Source: Hahellaceae bacterium
GTDB lineage: Bacteria; Pseudomonadota; Gammaproteobacteria; Pseudomonadales; Oleiphilaceae
Length of the DNA stretch: 64,000 nt
Reading direction: 5' to 3'
Assembly (NCBI GenBank): GCA_016744695.1
Contig: JADGDV010000024.1
Coordinates: 1-64,000, forward strand
Position numbers and translations under genes: made by a program. Every line of letters begins with the position of its first letter. Positions within the stretch are counted from its first letter, which is position 1. Shown piece by piece: positions 44,712 to 54,122 of this stretch. The notes below the pieces were generated by a model that was not told the DNA's origin, made no database searches, and worked only from the letters and a program-made list of their open reading frames with translations.

Positions 44712-45974
44712 ATGCCAATTTCAACACAACACGTCCCAAGAGTAGTCTTCGATAATCTTGAACACTTAGATAATCCTTTCAATATTAAGGTATTTAATAC
44801 ATCTGTTTTCTTTCAAAGTGAAGAGAAGAGATTATCTAAATCTGAAATAGACTATGAATACTCCTGGAAATTTTTATACAGCTACAATGGCAGTTCAGCG
44901 ACCTTTAATTCTTATCGCCGTGAAATAGAACGAATCCTACTTTGGTCATGGCATATACATGAGTGTTCGGTTTTAGATTTAAAACGAGAAGATATCGAGC
45001 AATACATAGCATTCTGTACCAGCCCTCCAAAACATTGGGTTGGTATTAAAAATGTTGCTCGCTTTAAATTAATTAATGGTGAGCGACTTCAAAATCCAGA
45101 CTGGCGACCTTTTGTAGTGTCAGTTAATAAAGATGAAGCTAGAAAAGGAATCAAGCCATCTATTAAGGGTTATATATTCTCTCCAGCAAGTATCCAGGCA
45201 ACGTTTTCAATACTATCTTCGTTTTTTAATTTTTTAATACAAGAAGAAGCTTGTACGATGAACCCTGTTGCTTTGATTCGGCAAAAAAGTAAATATACGA
45301 ATAAACAGCAACATAAATCACCCGTTAGACGCGTCAGTAACTTGCAGTGGGAATATGTTATTGAGACGATGGAAGAACTAGCGAACCAACTTCCTGAAAA
45401 ATATGAAAGATCCTTATTCATAATAAACTGCCTTTTTACCATGTACCTTAGAATATCAGAGTTAGTTGCAGATGAGCGGTCAACTCCCGTCATGAGTGAT
45501 TTTAGAAAAGATGTTGATGGGAATTGGTGGCTCCATGTTACGGGCAAAGGTAATAAAAGTCGTATTGTTACCGTAAGCGAAGAGATGTTGAACTCACTTA
45601 AACGCTATAGGCGTTTTCTTGGTCAATCGTCTTTACCACTGTCTAATGATATGACGCCAATAATTCAAAAGATAATTGGCAAAGGACCGGTAACTAGCAC
45701 GCGCATTGTGAGGTCAGTTGTACAGGATTGCTTTGATATTGCGTATAACAAAATGAAAGAACATGGTTTAGAGGAAGACGCTCAAGAACTAAAAGTAGCA
45801 ACTGTTCACTGGCTTAGACATACAGGAATCTCTGAGGATGTTAAAACAAGGCCTCGTGAACATGTGAGGGATGATGCGGGTCACGCTTCCATGCAAACAA
45901 CGGATCGCTATATCGAATCTGATTTACGGGAGCGCCATGCTTCTGGTAAGAATAAACGATCGAAAAACTTATAG
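44712..45974 (+). CDS. Tyrosine recombinase (phage-type integrase)
   Basis: 420 aa. N-terminal SAM-like core-binding region (about 55-190), then the catalytic domain with TMYLRISELV (Arg I), TGKGNKSRIV (Lys), VHWLRHTGIS (HxxR), GHASMQTTDRYIE (His/Tyr nucleophile). Different from the integrases at the window start and at 53023. No excisionase or cargo can be tied to it; perfect inverted repeats lie on both sides (44621-44652 and 46116-46151). Confidence 0.9.
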   Translation: MPISTQHVPRVVFDNLEHLDNPFNIKVFNTSVFFQSEEKRLSKSEIDYEYSWKFLYSYNGSSATFNSYRREIERILLWSWHIHECSVLDLKREDIEQYIAFCTSPPKHWVGIKNVARFKLINGERLQNPDWRPFVVSVNKDEARKGIKPSIKGYIFSPASIQATFSILSSFFNFLIQEEACTMNPVALIRQKSKYTNKQQHKSPVRRVSNLQWEYVIETMEELANQLPEKYERSLFIINCLFTMYLRISELVADERSTPVMSDFRKDVDGNWWLHVTGKGNKSRIVTVSEEMLNSLKRYRRFLGQSSLPLSNDMTPIIQKIIGKGPVTSTRIVRSVVQDCFDIAYNKMKEHGLEEDAQELKVATVHWLRHTGISEDVKTRPREHVRDDAGHASMQTTDRYIESDLRERHASGKNKRSKNL

Positions 45975-46115
45975 CCGTAGAAGTCCTTACTTATCAAAAA
46001 ACGTATACTCAATCTAAATAAATCAATGTGTTAGGAGTGAGTTAAGATCTATATGAACCGAATATTGTCCAGAACCCGTCATTGGGCATAAAATAAAAGG
46101 TGAGTATTATAGGGA

Positions 46116-46151
46116 CACTATTTCCTGTAATCTGTATTACAGGAAATAGTG
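46116..46151. repeat. Perfect 16-bp inverted repeat
   Basis: cactatttcctgtaat and attacaggaaatagtg with loop ctgt. It lies between the integrase and the truncated Ada-type gene, which converge on it. Likely a bidirectional terminator, or an integration-site remnant. Confidence 0.5.
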
Positions 46152-46165
46152 GATTTAAATTCCAT

Positions 46166-46798
46166 TCACGCAACGGCGCAACTAGCATAATGCGGTCTAT
46201 AATAAAGCTGGAGTTTGAGGATATTTGAGACGATATTTTCCGATTTTCGGGCCTGTGAAGGTGTTAAACTAAGTTGAGATTGAAAACAATCATTGAATCG
46301 ACGAATGCTGTTAAAGCCACTAGCCAGGGCAACTTGAGTAATCGGCAGTTGAGTTTGGTGCAAGAGCTGCTTAGCAAATAAACACTGCTGATAAAGCGCA
46401 TATGCTTTAGGGGAAACACCTAAGTACTTTTTAAATAATCCACGTAAATAACGATCGCTAATCCCTAATCGGTTTGCCAGCACCTGCAAAGAGTCTTCTT
46501 GTAGTGCTCCACCATCAATTAATTTAATTGCTCTTTCTAATGTGGTATTCACCCCTTTCCAGGCAGGAGAATCTGGGGCGCTGTCAGGACGACAGCGTAA
46601 ACATGGTCGATAACCTGCAATTGCAGCTTCTATTGCTGATGCGAAGTAAAGAACATTATCTTCTCTGGGAGTTTTAGCTGGGCAGATAGGACGACAATAG
46701 ATTCCAGTTGTTTTAACCGCCGTAAAAAATGTACCATCAAATCTAGGATCTTTGGATAGTCTGGCTTTTTGACATATTTCAGGGTTAAGCATCAACAT
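46166..46798 (-). CDS. Ada-type methyl-sensing AraC regulator, truncated
   Basis: 210 aa. Ada zinc domain about 5-75: GIYCRPICPAKTP and RPCLRCRPD, four cysteines of which the first is the methyl acceptor in Ada. AraC helix-turn-helix about 88-180 (LANRLGISDRYLRGLFKK, VALASGFNSIRRFN). The end (LQLYYRPHYASCAVA) looks like the first residues of an AlkA N-domain (L-Y-R-P-P-Y) cut short, so this was probably an Ada-AlkA fusion of about 490 aa that lost its glycosylase half. Regulator part may still work. Confidence 0.78.
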   Translation of the reverse strand: MLMLNPEICQKARLSKDPRFDGTFFTAVKTTGIYCRPICPAKTPREDNVLYFASAIEAAIAGYRPCLRCRPDSAPDSPAWKGVNTTLERAIKLIDGGALQEDSLQVLANRLGISDRYLRGLFKKYLGVSPKAYALYQQCLFAKQLLHQTQLPITQVALASGFNSIRRFNDCFQSQLSLTPSQARKSENIVSNILKLQLYYRPHYASCAVA

Positions 46799-46958
46799 TA
46801 ATACTCCGATTCATCCGCAACAACTATAACCTACAAATATAGAACTACTAGCCATAACCGGAACTGAACCCTCTAAATGATAGTTATAAATAATTAGCTT
46901 CTACCAAAGTCGCTTTTTCAATTAAAATGTCCTTGGTAAACCATAAATACAGTTATTG

Positions 46959-47597
46959 TTATAAGCCTATAAAACTGCAAGCTAGCTTTGACTCTGTGAA
47001 GTCTTTTATAGTTTGTCTATGTTTAATTTTGTTTCCAACCAACACAAAGTTGAACTGCAAATCCTCACATGCTCTTTTATCCCATGCTGCATCACCGAAA
47101 TAAGTCAGATTATAACCAGGAGGGACAGCAGCCCTATTAAGTGCGAACTTCATAATTTCAGTACGAGAGTAATGATCATTTGAAGATGCTATTGAAATAC
47201 TGCCAACATTGATTCCCGCAGATGCCAGTTTCAATTGAGCCGTTTCAGCCCAACCACCAGTGGCTATGGAGAGGCTAACATTGTTCTGCTTACTTAAAAA
47301 AGTAATAAATTCTGCAGCGCCAGGTACCTCTTTTGCAGAATATTGAATAAGGTGTTCTTTAATATTATTTATGAAAGCTGATTTTACTTGAGCGTGTATA
47401 TATTCACGTTGGTATAGTAAATTATGTTTTTGTAAGTGCTGATCAAGGATGCCCGCATCAGAAATATGGTGGTAATTAGTCCAATCACTATCAATATTAT
47501 GGCCAAGAACTTGGAAGATAGCATTGATATAACACTTTTCATCGAATTCATAAGACTCCACAAGAGTGCCATCTATATCAAACATTACATGGTGCAT
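46959..47597 (-). CDS. HAD-family hydrolase
   Basis: 212 aa from the ATG at 47597, six bases after AGAGG; an ATG at 47603 touches the ribosome site. HAD motifs: FDIDGTLVES (nucleophile Asp), SIATGG (motif II), and YFGDAAWDKRAC (motif IV variant, D at GDA). Cap region helical, as in phosphoglycolate-phosphatase-like enzymes. Small-molecule phosphatase; substrate unknown. Not part of a visible operon. Confidence 0.82.
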   Translation of the reverse strand: MHHVMFDIDGTLVESYEFDEKCYINAIFQVLGHNIDSDWTNYHHISDAGILDQHLQKHNLLYQREYIHAQVKSAFINNIKEHLIQYSAKEVPGAAEFITFLSKQNNVSLSIATGGWAETAQLKLASAGINVGSISIASSNDHYSRTEIMKFALNRAAVPPGYNLTYFGDAAWDKRACEDLQFNFVLVGNKIKHRQTIKDFTESKLACSFIGL

Positions 47598-47847
47598 GCA
47601 CATCCTCTTTTATTTTTCCTTCGTAGGTTGAAAAGCCTGTGTTGTTAAAACAAGAAGATTGTTTAAATAATAATCAGTTTGAGTTAAAGGCAATTTTAAT
47701 GCAACCTCGTGGTATTTCCACAGACTTATCCACAATTTTTGTTGATAACAATCATTTAGATATATGGAAATTTGCAGAATATAGATTAGTGTTATTTACT
47801 TAAGCATACTAAATAAGTATTAACTTTCTGGCAGTTGAGAAATAATT

Positions 47848-48636
47848 ATGGCTCCCTACTGGCTTATTGCATTTTTTCTAATGGTAAGTGGAAATTTATT
47901 CGCCAACGAGAAAATCATTATTTTCAATATGACGGAAAGTGGTTATCCGCCTTTTATGATTAATGAAAAAGATAAGTTATCAAGAGGGATTATATATGAT
48001 GTCCTTCATCTAATTTTATCTAAGCACGGGTATGTCATCAGAACTATCCAGGTTCCAAAAAACAGAGAACTAGAATTTTTTAAAACTGAAAAATTGGATG
48101 CCCATGCAATGGCTAAGGAATGGGTTGATGAGCCTAGTGAGTATGAGTTTAGCGACCCAATACTTAAAGTTCGTAATGTATTATTTTCTAATGTTGATAG
48201 CCCTGTTGCGTTCACTAAAATTGAGGATTTGGTAGGAAAAAAAGCAATTACTCACCTAGGATATAAGTACCCACCATTGACGACGTATTTTAATGGGGGA
48301 CTTATAGAGCGCAATGATACCGTAGATGAAACTGCCATGTTAGCGATGGTTCTAGCTAAACGTGGTGATTTTACTATTGTAAATGATTTTGTGGGTACTT
48401 GGATTATCCAGCAACGAAATTGGTCATACGATTTTTATATTTCAAAAAGAGCCATAACGAGTTATGACTACAGGATTATGTTTGCAAAAAAGTGGAAATT
48501 ATTAGTGCGTGATTTCAATAAAGAATTGGCGTTACTAAAAGAAAATGGGGAGTTAGAAAAAATAATAGACAAATATGTTGAGACTGCCACTAAAAAAGAT
48601 GACTTATTGAGAAATTTACTCGAACCAAGTGACTAA
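47848..48636 (+). CDS. Periplasmic solute-binding protein (SBP_bac_3 type)
   Basis: 262 aa. Signal peptide about 1-20 (LFANE). Pattern of amino-acid-type binding proteins: GYPPFMINEKDKLSRGIIYDVLHLILSKHG, then SDPILKVRNVLF, and a C-terminal FNKELALLKENGELEKIIDKYVE. No transporter genes nearby, so it may serve an orphan sensor. Paralogous in type to the 49591 gene. The 244-bp gap before it holds AT-rich sequence with no feature I can name. Confidence 0.82.
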   Translation: MAPYWLIAFFLMVSGNLFANEKIIIFNMTESGYPPFMINEKDKLSRGIIYDVLHLILSKHGYVIRTIQVPKNRELEFFKTEKLDAHAMAKEWVDEPSEYEFSDPILKVRNVLFSNVDSPVAFTKIEDLVGKKAITHLGYKYPPLTTYFNGGLIERNDTVDETAMLAMVLAKRGDFTIVNDFVGTWIIQQRNWSYDFYISKRAITSYDYRIMFAKKWKLLVRDFNKELALLKENGELEKIIDKYVETATKKDDLLRNLLEPSD

Positions 48637-48886
48637 ATAGCATCAGATAGTACTTTGAATATACGTGGTTTGGGTAGAACTCACGAAATATAGAGACAAT
48701 TTAAAGCCCCTATCTTCTGCTTCTAAATGGTTGGGTGTTTGCAAGATTCACTATTATTCCTTGGTTTGTTAATTACACTAGCATAAAGTGCTGACTTGTT
48801 ACTTATATCTAGTAAGTATTATTCATTGATTCTAATAAGGTTTATTGTTTAAATATAATTTATTTGTACCTCAGTAGGATATAAAT

Positions 48887-49192
48887 ATGGCGACATTAAG
48901 AATCATATCTATCTTCATTTTGATTGTTACTCTCCCCTTTGCAAAGGCTAATGAAAGTAAGCAGGCTGAATTAGATAGGGCGTGCGAGATTGCGAGGGAG
49001 ATAAAGCTAACTCCTTTAAAAAAACAGTTTGTTGAAGAGTGTATAATAAAAGATAAAGAAGAAAGAGCATATTGTGAGCAGTACTATAGCGATTATGGAG
49101 ACCGAGCAGGAAATAGAGCGCCGTTATTTTATGACCTTCCAGAGTGTGTAGATGCATTTGAATATAGGCAACGCTATAGACAAGCAAATTAG
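48887..49192 (+). CDS. Small secreted cysteine-containing protein
   Basis: 101 aa. Signal peptide about 1-21 (FAKANE). Mature part with four cysteines (RACEIAR, EECIIKD, AYCEQYY, PECVDAF) and YYSDYGDRAG; likely two disulfides. AGG upstream of the ATG. Conserved-hypothetical appearance; function unknown. The 250 bases before it hold no recognisable feature. Confidence 0.68.
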   Translation: MATLRIISIFILIVTLPFAKANESKQAELDRACEIAREIKLTPLKKQFVEECIIKDKEERAYCEQYYSDYGDRAGNRAPLFYDLPECVDAFEYRQRYRQAN

Positions 49193-49257
49193 CTGAAAAT
49201 GAGACAAAGTATCGAGTGTAAGTGACTGCCTAACAGTCACTCTTGTTTATCGGTAAA

Positions 49258-49482
49258 CTACCCAGCAGCAGCTATAATCCATAATTGTCGGTATAAAGCC
49301 CACTTAAACAGAGATAACTCATTTGGTTTATTTTTTGTAGGAATATTAAAATTTCTTTGCTTCTGCTGGCTCCTTTTTTCCTGATAGTCTTTATAAGCTT
49401 GTCGTTGTTCAACAGTGCGATCAAGTATAGTAACTAATTTTTTCGCTACTTTGCTCTCCAACTCTTGCCGATTCAAAATCAA
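49258..49482 (-). CDS. Possible small basic protein
   Basis: 74 aa with a TTG start, highly charged with Gln/Lys runs (RQAYKDYQEKRSQQKQRNF) and a hydrophobic end. No ribosome site that I can see. May be a real short gene or chance. Confidence 0.35.
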   Translation of the reverse strand: MILNRQELESKVAKKLVTILDRTVEQRQAYKDYQEKRSQQKQRNFNIPTKNKPNELSLFKWALYRQLWIIAAAG

Positions 49483-49590
49483 ATTAAAATCTTGATAAAG
49501 TCATAACAGTTAAAGGTGTTTTAATAAAAAATTAATGAACAGATCATTAATATGAACTATTATTTTCTAAGCAGCTAAAAGGAATTACAT

Positions 49591-50373
49591 ATGTACAGAA
49601 TAATATGTACAGCGATAATAATAACTCTCTTTCTAATCAGTTTAGTCGTTAGTAGTCATGCATCAGAAAGGGTTTCTGTAATTTCAGTATCAGGGTTAAA
49701 TGTAGAACCCTACATAATACAATCTAAAGCACACTCTCCCCCTTCAGGGATAGTTATTGACATTGTAGATCTATTATTTCATCGTCTGGGTTACCAAGCT
49801 GATTACCATATATCTGTTTGGGCTCGAGCTTATAGAGAGGTAACAACTGGACAGACAGCAGCATTAATACCTGCTATGAAAACGCCAGAAAGAGAGTTAT
49901 TGCTCTGGTACCCCAGTGAACCTCTTCTAACGCTTGATATGTATTTGTTTAAAGCAAAAGATAATGATATACAATGGGATGGGACAATTGATTCACTGAA
50001 AGGTGTGAAAATAGCTTCAATTCGTGGAGGGAAAGTAACACCTGAATTTGACAAAGCCGCTGTCGAAGGTGTTATTCATATTGAAAATCGAACTAATTTT
50101 GAGTTAGTCATTAAAGCGGCTGCGGCGCAAAGAACGAACTATGCGGTAGCAGACAAAATTATGGGGTTTTGGGCCGCACAAAAATCTGGAGTTTTAAGCC
50201 AAGTTGAGTTGTCCCCTCCTCTATTGGGTAAAATACCTGTTTTTATTGCATTTTCAAAAGATAATTTAACCCCCGAATTTAAAAGAACTATTAATGAGGA
50301 ACTTTTTAAGATAAAACAAGAAGGGAAAATCCAACAAATAATCGATAAATACCTTGAAAAAGATAGTTTTTGA
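49591..50373 (+). CDS. Periplasmic solute-binding protein (SBP_bac_3 type)
   Basis: 260 aa. Signal peptide about 1-25 (SHASE). SBP_bac_3 pattern: PSGIVIDIVDLLFHRLGYQADYHI, AALIPAMKTPERE, LKGVKIASIRGG, and FKRTINEELFKIKQEGKIQQIIDKYL. AAAGGAA before the ATG. No permease or ATPase adjacent; the 7TM-DISM receptor gene follows 91 bases later and could be a partner. Confidence 0.84.
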   Translation: MYRIICTAIIITLFLISLVVSSHASERVSVISVSGLNVEPYIIQSKAHSPPSGIVIDIVDLLFHRLGYQADYHISVWARAYREVTTGQTAALIPAMKTPERELLLWYPSEPLLTLDMYLFKAKDNDIQWDGTIDSLKGVKIASIRGGKVTPEFDKAAVEGVIHIENRTNFELVIKAAAAQRTNYAVADKIMGFWAAQKSGVLSQVELSPPLLGKIPVFIAFSKDNLTPEFKRTINEELFKIKQEGKIQQIIDKYLEKDSF

Positions 50374-50464
50374 GATTTTTGCATGACTGCCACTCTTGCA
50401 AATACCGCGGTAAATAACTGCAATTAGGAGCTTGTAAAGTTGTGCAAAAGTCTCTTTTTGACAC

Positions 50465-51601
50465 ATGTATCTATATAAGAACAAAATGAAAATAATCACA
50501 TTCTTACTACTATTGGTTGCAAGCAGTCCTAGCTGGCCAGCTGACCGAGTGACAACAGATATTAATGCTATAAATACCACTAATGATCTGGGCCATAAAA
50601 CGCTTTACTTTGAAGAGTTAGGCGGAGAAAAAACAATTAATCAGGTTTTACTAACTAAAAAAAAATTATGGAAAGAAAGTGGCGATAGACAAATAAACCT
50701 AGGCTATTCGGACTCAGCGTTCTGGTTTCAGCTAGCTTTTATTAATACTAGCCCTCTCCAAAATAAGAGGTTACTCAAAATAGGTTATGATGTTTTAGAT
50801 AAAATTGACATTTACACCGTTAGAAATAACGGCGATATAGAGCACAGTGTTTTAGGTGATAAATTAAAATTTGAGCAACGCTTTATTCAGCATAGGCATT
50901 TTTTAGTACCTATCACCTTTAATACAAATGAAATAGTTGATCTGTACTTAAGGGTAAAAACTACAAGTTCTATTCAATTACCCTTATCCTTATGGGAGGT
51001 AAATAAATTTTATCAAGAAGACCAGCTTAGATTAATTTTTCATGGGGTCTACTTCGGCATAGTGCTTGTTATGGTCATCTATAACCTGTTTGTTTATTTT
51101 GCTGTTTCTGAGAAAACCTATTTATATTATGTAGCTTGTATTTCATTTATGGCTATGTTTATAGCCACACTAAATGGTTTAGCATTTCAATTTCTATGGC
51201 CTAATTCAACTTGGTGGAATGATCAATCTATAATTTTTTTTCTGAACGGGATGATAGTTTTTAGCATTATTTTTTCTATTGATTTTCTTTCAATTCATTA
51301 TTTATCACAAAAAAGGTCATATTTTTTTCTTACTTTATTAGCCTTAGTTAGTGCGGTTTTAATGGCTCTGTGTTTTGTTATACCTTATGAATGGGTAATA
51401 AAGCCAACGCTAGTCACAGCCATGACGACTTGTATTGCCCTCCTCTGTCTTGGTTTATTTCGTTGGTATAAAGGTGCTACTTCTGCACGATACTTCACTA
51501 TAGCTTGGATTTCCTTACTTTTGGGTGGGATAGTTTTGGCTTTAAATGAGGTCCGGCCGGTAAAAGCGTTGAATTTAGCCACTTCGCCTATAACCTATTG
51601 A
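50465..51601 (+). pseudogene. 7TM-DISM receptor, 3' truncated
   Basis: 378 codons. Signal peptide (from the ATG at 50486, MKIITFLLLLVASSPSWPA, is the cleaner start), an extracytoplasmic DISMED2-like domain (about 38-175, including LGYSDSAFWFQLAFIN), then membrane helices of the 7TM-DISM type (from about 187). The frame ends after LALNEVRPVKAL, near helix five or six, with no seventh helix and no kinase, GGDEF or other output domain. Composition changes at the same point (near 51550). I infer the gene was cut by insertion of the GC-rich island or by a deletion at its edge. Confidence 0.72.
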
Positions 51602-51711
51602 TAATATAAAGATATATTTACAATCTTCTGCCGCGTATTGTTTATCGAACTGGTGAATATCATTGGCCTGCCTACTTGAAAAACAACAATTACGCAGAGT
51701 TACGCGCCATA

Positions 51712-51725
51712 TGCGTAATTACGCA
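51712..51725. other. Palindrome at the island edge
   Basis: tgcgtaattacgca, a perfect 14-nt palindrome, with further ttacgc units at 51690-51705. It lies between the truncated 7TM-DISM gene and kfrA. Could be a protein-binding site or a trace of the element end. Confidence 0.4.
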
Positions 51726-51767
51726 AATCACAGGTAATGCAACCTATTGCGCAGTACAATTTCAGGG

Positions 51768-52817
51768 TCAAAGCGACGATTGTAGCTGCTTAAATTGCCC
51801 CTGTATGACTGCTTTTTCCTGAAGGATTACCTTGTTTTCGTCGGTTAGGAGCATCACCTTGTCTTGAGTTGCTTTCAGTGTGGCTTTGGCGGTTTCCAGT
51901 GATTGTGATAGCAAAGCCACTTCTTTATCAGCATCGGCTTTCTGGAGTTCAATCGCTGCCAACTGTTCGGCTAGTTTATCTTTTTGCTGCTGATGCTCCA
52001 GGCTCTTCGACAGTGCAACTTCAAGCTCGTTGTCCAATTTCTCTATGGTCCTGGCTTTTTCGCTCAATTCACGACTTAACCCAGTGCTGATCTGTTCGAG
52101 TTCCTCGGTGCTTTGTTGCTGTCGTCTATTTGTTTCAGTCTGTTCGGATATTCGAATCTCGGCTTGTGCAAGATGGCCTCGCAACTCCCGAAGCTGATCC
52201 TGCATCTGCTGATTGGTTGTGCGGAACTGTTCGCGCTCCTGTTGACGGTCTTCGGCCGTTCGCTGCTGGTAATGCTCGAAATGGTCACGGATATCCCGAT
52301 TTTCCTGCTTGAGTTCCGTTACGTTAGCCTTTAATTCGGTGGTCCGAGTAACGGCTTCATCTCGTTGTAACTCGGCCTTAGTCAGTTTGATGCGAGCATC
52401 TTCCAACGCCTGAGTTTTCTGGACTACCTCATCCGTAAGTTGCCCTACCTGCATCTCTAAATCCTTCTGCCGGGCGTTGAGCTGCGCAATGGTGTTGTTG
52501 GCGTCGTCGAGCTTTTTACGGAGTTCGCCATTCAGCTCTTTGAATTCCTGTCTGGCTTGCTCGATGCGATGGTCGGCCATCTGCTGCACCCGCTCATGCA
52601 GTGACTTTACCACTTCGACCAGGTCGTTCGGCAGCCCGCCGAGATCGGCTGTCTCCCCGTTGTCCGATCGCCAACGCTTAAGCAGTGGCGCGATGGTACT
52701 TTTGCTGCCGGTGCCGAGATGTTCACGCACCCGATCCACTGTGGGTTCTTGGCGCAGATTTTTGATGGCCTCAGCGGCCTTGGCAACATCGTGGTATGTA
52801 ACTCCGGCACGGGCCAT
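51768..52817 (-). CDS. kfrA: KfrA-like DNA-binding coiled-coil protein
   Basis: 349 aa. N-terminal KfrA DNA-binding domain (about 1-110: VTYHDVAKAAEAI, PTVDRVREHLGTGSKSTIAPLLKRW), then an almost uninterrupted coiled coil (about 85-345, Gln/Glu/Lys-rich). KfrA proteins of plasmids are autoregulators with a structural role in plasmid maintenance. Here it is paired head-to-head with an integrase gene, an arrangement common on mobile islands. Two inverted repeats in the gap (52849-52865 and 52913-52942) are good operator candidates. Confidence 0.85.
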   Translation of the reverse strand: MARAGVTYHDVAKAAEAIKNLRQEPTVDRVREHLGTGSKSTIAPLLKRWRSDNGETADLGGLPNDLVEVVKSLHERVQQMADHRIEQARQEFKELNGELRKKLDDANNTIAQLNARQKDLEMQVGQLTDEVVQKTQALEDARIKLTKAELQRDEAVTRTTELKANVTELKQENRDIRDHFEHYQQRTAEDRQQEREQFRTTNQQMQDQLRELRGHLAQAEIRISEQTETNRRQQQSTEELEQISTGLSRELSEKARTIEKLDNELEVALSKSLEHQQQKDKLAEQLAAIELQKADADKEVALLSQSLETAKATLKATQDKVMLLTDENKVILQEKAVIQGQFKQLQSSL

Positions 52818-52848
52818 GGTGAATTCCTCTCAGATTATCTAGTACCGT

Positions 52849-52865
52849 ATTACGTGTAACGTAAT
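52849..52865. promoter_or_regulatory. Operator-like inverted repeat upstream of kfrA
   Basis: attacgt - gta - acgtaat, perfect 7-bp arms, 32 bases upstream of the kfrA start. Suits KfrA autorepression. Confidence 0.5.
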
Positions 52866-52912
52866 ATAACATTATATTGATGTTTTTCAAGATTGCTTGA
52901 ATTTAAATTATT

Positions 52913-52942
52913 AACCAACGATAATGACCATTATCGTTGGTT
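52913..52942. promoter_or_regulatory. 14-bp inverted repeat between kfrA and the integrase
   Basis: aaccaacgataatg - ac - cattatcgttggtt, perfect arms with 2-nt centre. Central in the divergent gap; operator for either gene or a recombination site. Confidence 0.5.
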
Positions 52943-53022
52943 ATTATGATCAGGCAAAACTTTTCCACTTGTAACGCCGGTACATAGCCACCTTTTGAGC
53001 GACTCCAGTAGGAATCCGATGC

Positions 53023-54030
53023 ATGAACAATAAACCGCCAAAATTGGCCACTGGCCTATCGTTACGTAATGAGGAGTCAGGTCAGATAGCCCGCCAGGGC
53101 TCCGAAGCGCTGCGCCATTACCTACAGGCAGCGACCTCAGATAACACCCGCAAGGCGTATCGGTCGGCCATCCGGCAGTTTGAAAAATGGGGTGGGCGTC
53201 TCCCGACAGATCGGGATACGGTGGTTCGCTACCTTTTAGCCCGTGCCGAGTCGCTCAACTCTCGAACCCTGGATCTCCATCTGACGGCCATCGGTCAGTG
53301 GCACCACTACCAGGGCACCGTTGACCCCGTGAAAGATCCCTTGGTCCGCAAAACGATGGAAGGAATTCGGCGCACCCATGGCCAGCCAAAACGCAAAGCC
53401 AAGGCACTGCGCCTGGAGCACATTGCTCAGATGGTGAATCACCTGCGGCACCTGCCCGACAGCAAAAAGAAGCAACGGGACATTGCAGTGCTGTTAACTG
53501 GCTTTTTTGGGGCCTTTCGTCGCAGCGAACTGGTTGCCATTCAAGTGAGCGATCTGGTGTGGGAGCCCGAGGGCCTGATCATCCGGTTACCTCGCTCTAA
53601 AACGGACCAGCAAGCAACAGGGCTGGCCCGCGCGCTGCCCTTTGGGGCCTCCAGTTGTTGTCCTGCCAAGGCTGTCAAAATGTGGCTGGAAAGCGCAGAC
53701 ATCGTCAGTGGTCCGCTTTTCCGGCCGGTAAATCGCTGGGATCAGGTTCAGGCAAAACCCCTGAATCCGGGCGCTATTAATGATCTCCTGAAAGTACTGG
53801 GCGACGCTTGCCAGTTCGACTTTGTACCGGACCTGAGTAGCCACAGTTTTCGGCGTGGTTTATCCACTTCGGCGGCACGGGAGCGAGTCGATTTTGAGCT
53901 GATCAAGAAACAAGGGGGTTGGAAAAATGACGCCACGGTTTGGGAATATATCGAGGAAGGCCAACAGCTTTCGAACAATGCTTCGTTGGTATTAATGGAA
54001 AAATTGGATGTCTTGATGGATAAGGGCTGA
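53023..54030 (+). CDS. Tyrosine recombinase (integrase)
   Basis: 335 aa. N-terminal core-binding domain (about 25-120: LRHYLQAATSDNTRKAYRSA), catalytic domain with GAFRRSELVAI (Arg), HSFRRGLSTSAARE (HxxR) and GGWKNDATVWEYIEEG (nucleophile Tyr). Closely related to the partial integrase at the window start: DPLVRKTMEGIRRTHGQPK against DPAVRKTLKGIGRTHGKPK. Probably mobilises the metal-resistance island that follows. Confidence 0.92.
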   Translation: MNNKPPKLATGLSLRNEESGQIARQGSEALRHYLQAATSDNTRKAYRSAIRQFEKWGGRLPTDRDTVVRYLLARAESLNSRTLDLHLTAIGQWHHYQGTVDPVKDPLVRKTMEGIRRTHGQPKRKAKALRLEHIAQMVNHLRHLPDSKKKQRDIAVLLTGFFGAFRRSELVAIQVSDLVWEPEGLIIRLPRSKTDQQATGLARALPFGASSCCPAKAVKMWLESADIVSGPLFRPVNRWDQVQAKPLNPGAINDLLKVLGDACQFDFVPDLSSHSFRRGLSTSAARERVDFELIKKQGGWKNDATVWEYIEEGQQLSNNASLVLMEKLDVLMDKG

Positions 54031-54057
54031 AAATCGCTCCGAAACGCCCATTGGTTC

Positions 54058-54088
54058 TTGACTTGGAGTCAACTCCAGGTTGTAGGAT
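54058..54088 (+). promoter_or_regulatory. MerR-type promoter/operator
   Basis: -35 TTGACT (54058-54063), a 19-bp spacer containing the dyad tggagtcaactcca, and -10 TAGGAT (54083-54088). The over-long 19-bp spacer with a central dyad is the hallmark of promoters switched on by MerR-family activators, and the dyad is of ZntR/CadR type (ggagtc.actcc). The MerR gene at 56657 is the likely regulator. Confidence 0.85.
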
Positions 54089-54122
54089 GATTCCTAAGTG
54101 ATAGTCATTTGAGGATCAGTTT

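Noticed and set aside
46799-46958. Small gene between the Ada-type and HAD genes
   Set aside because: No open frame with a ribosome site; only AT-rich spacer was seen.
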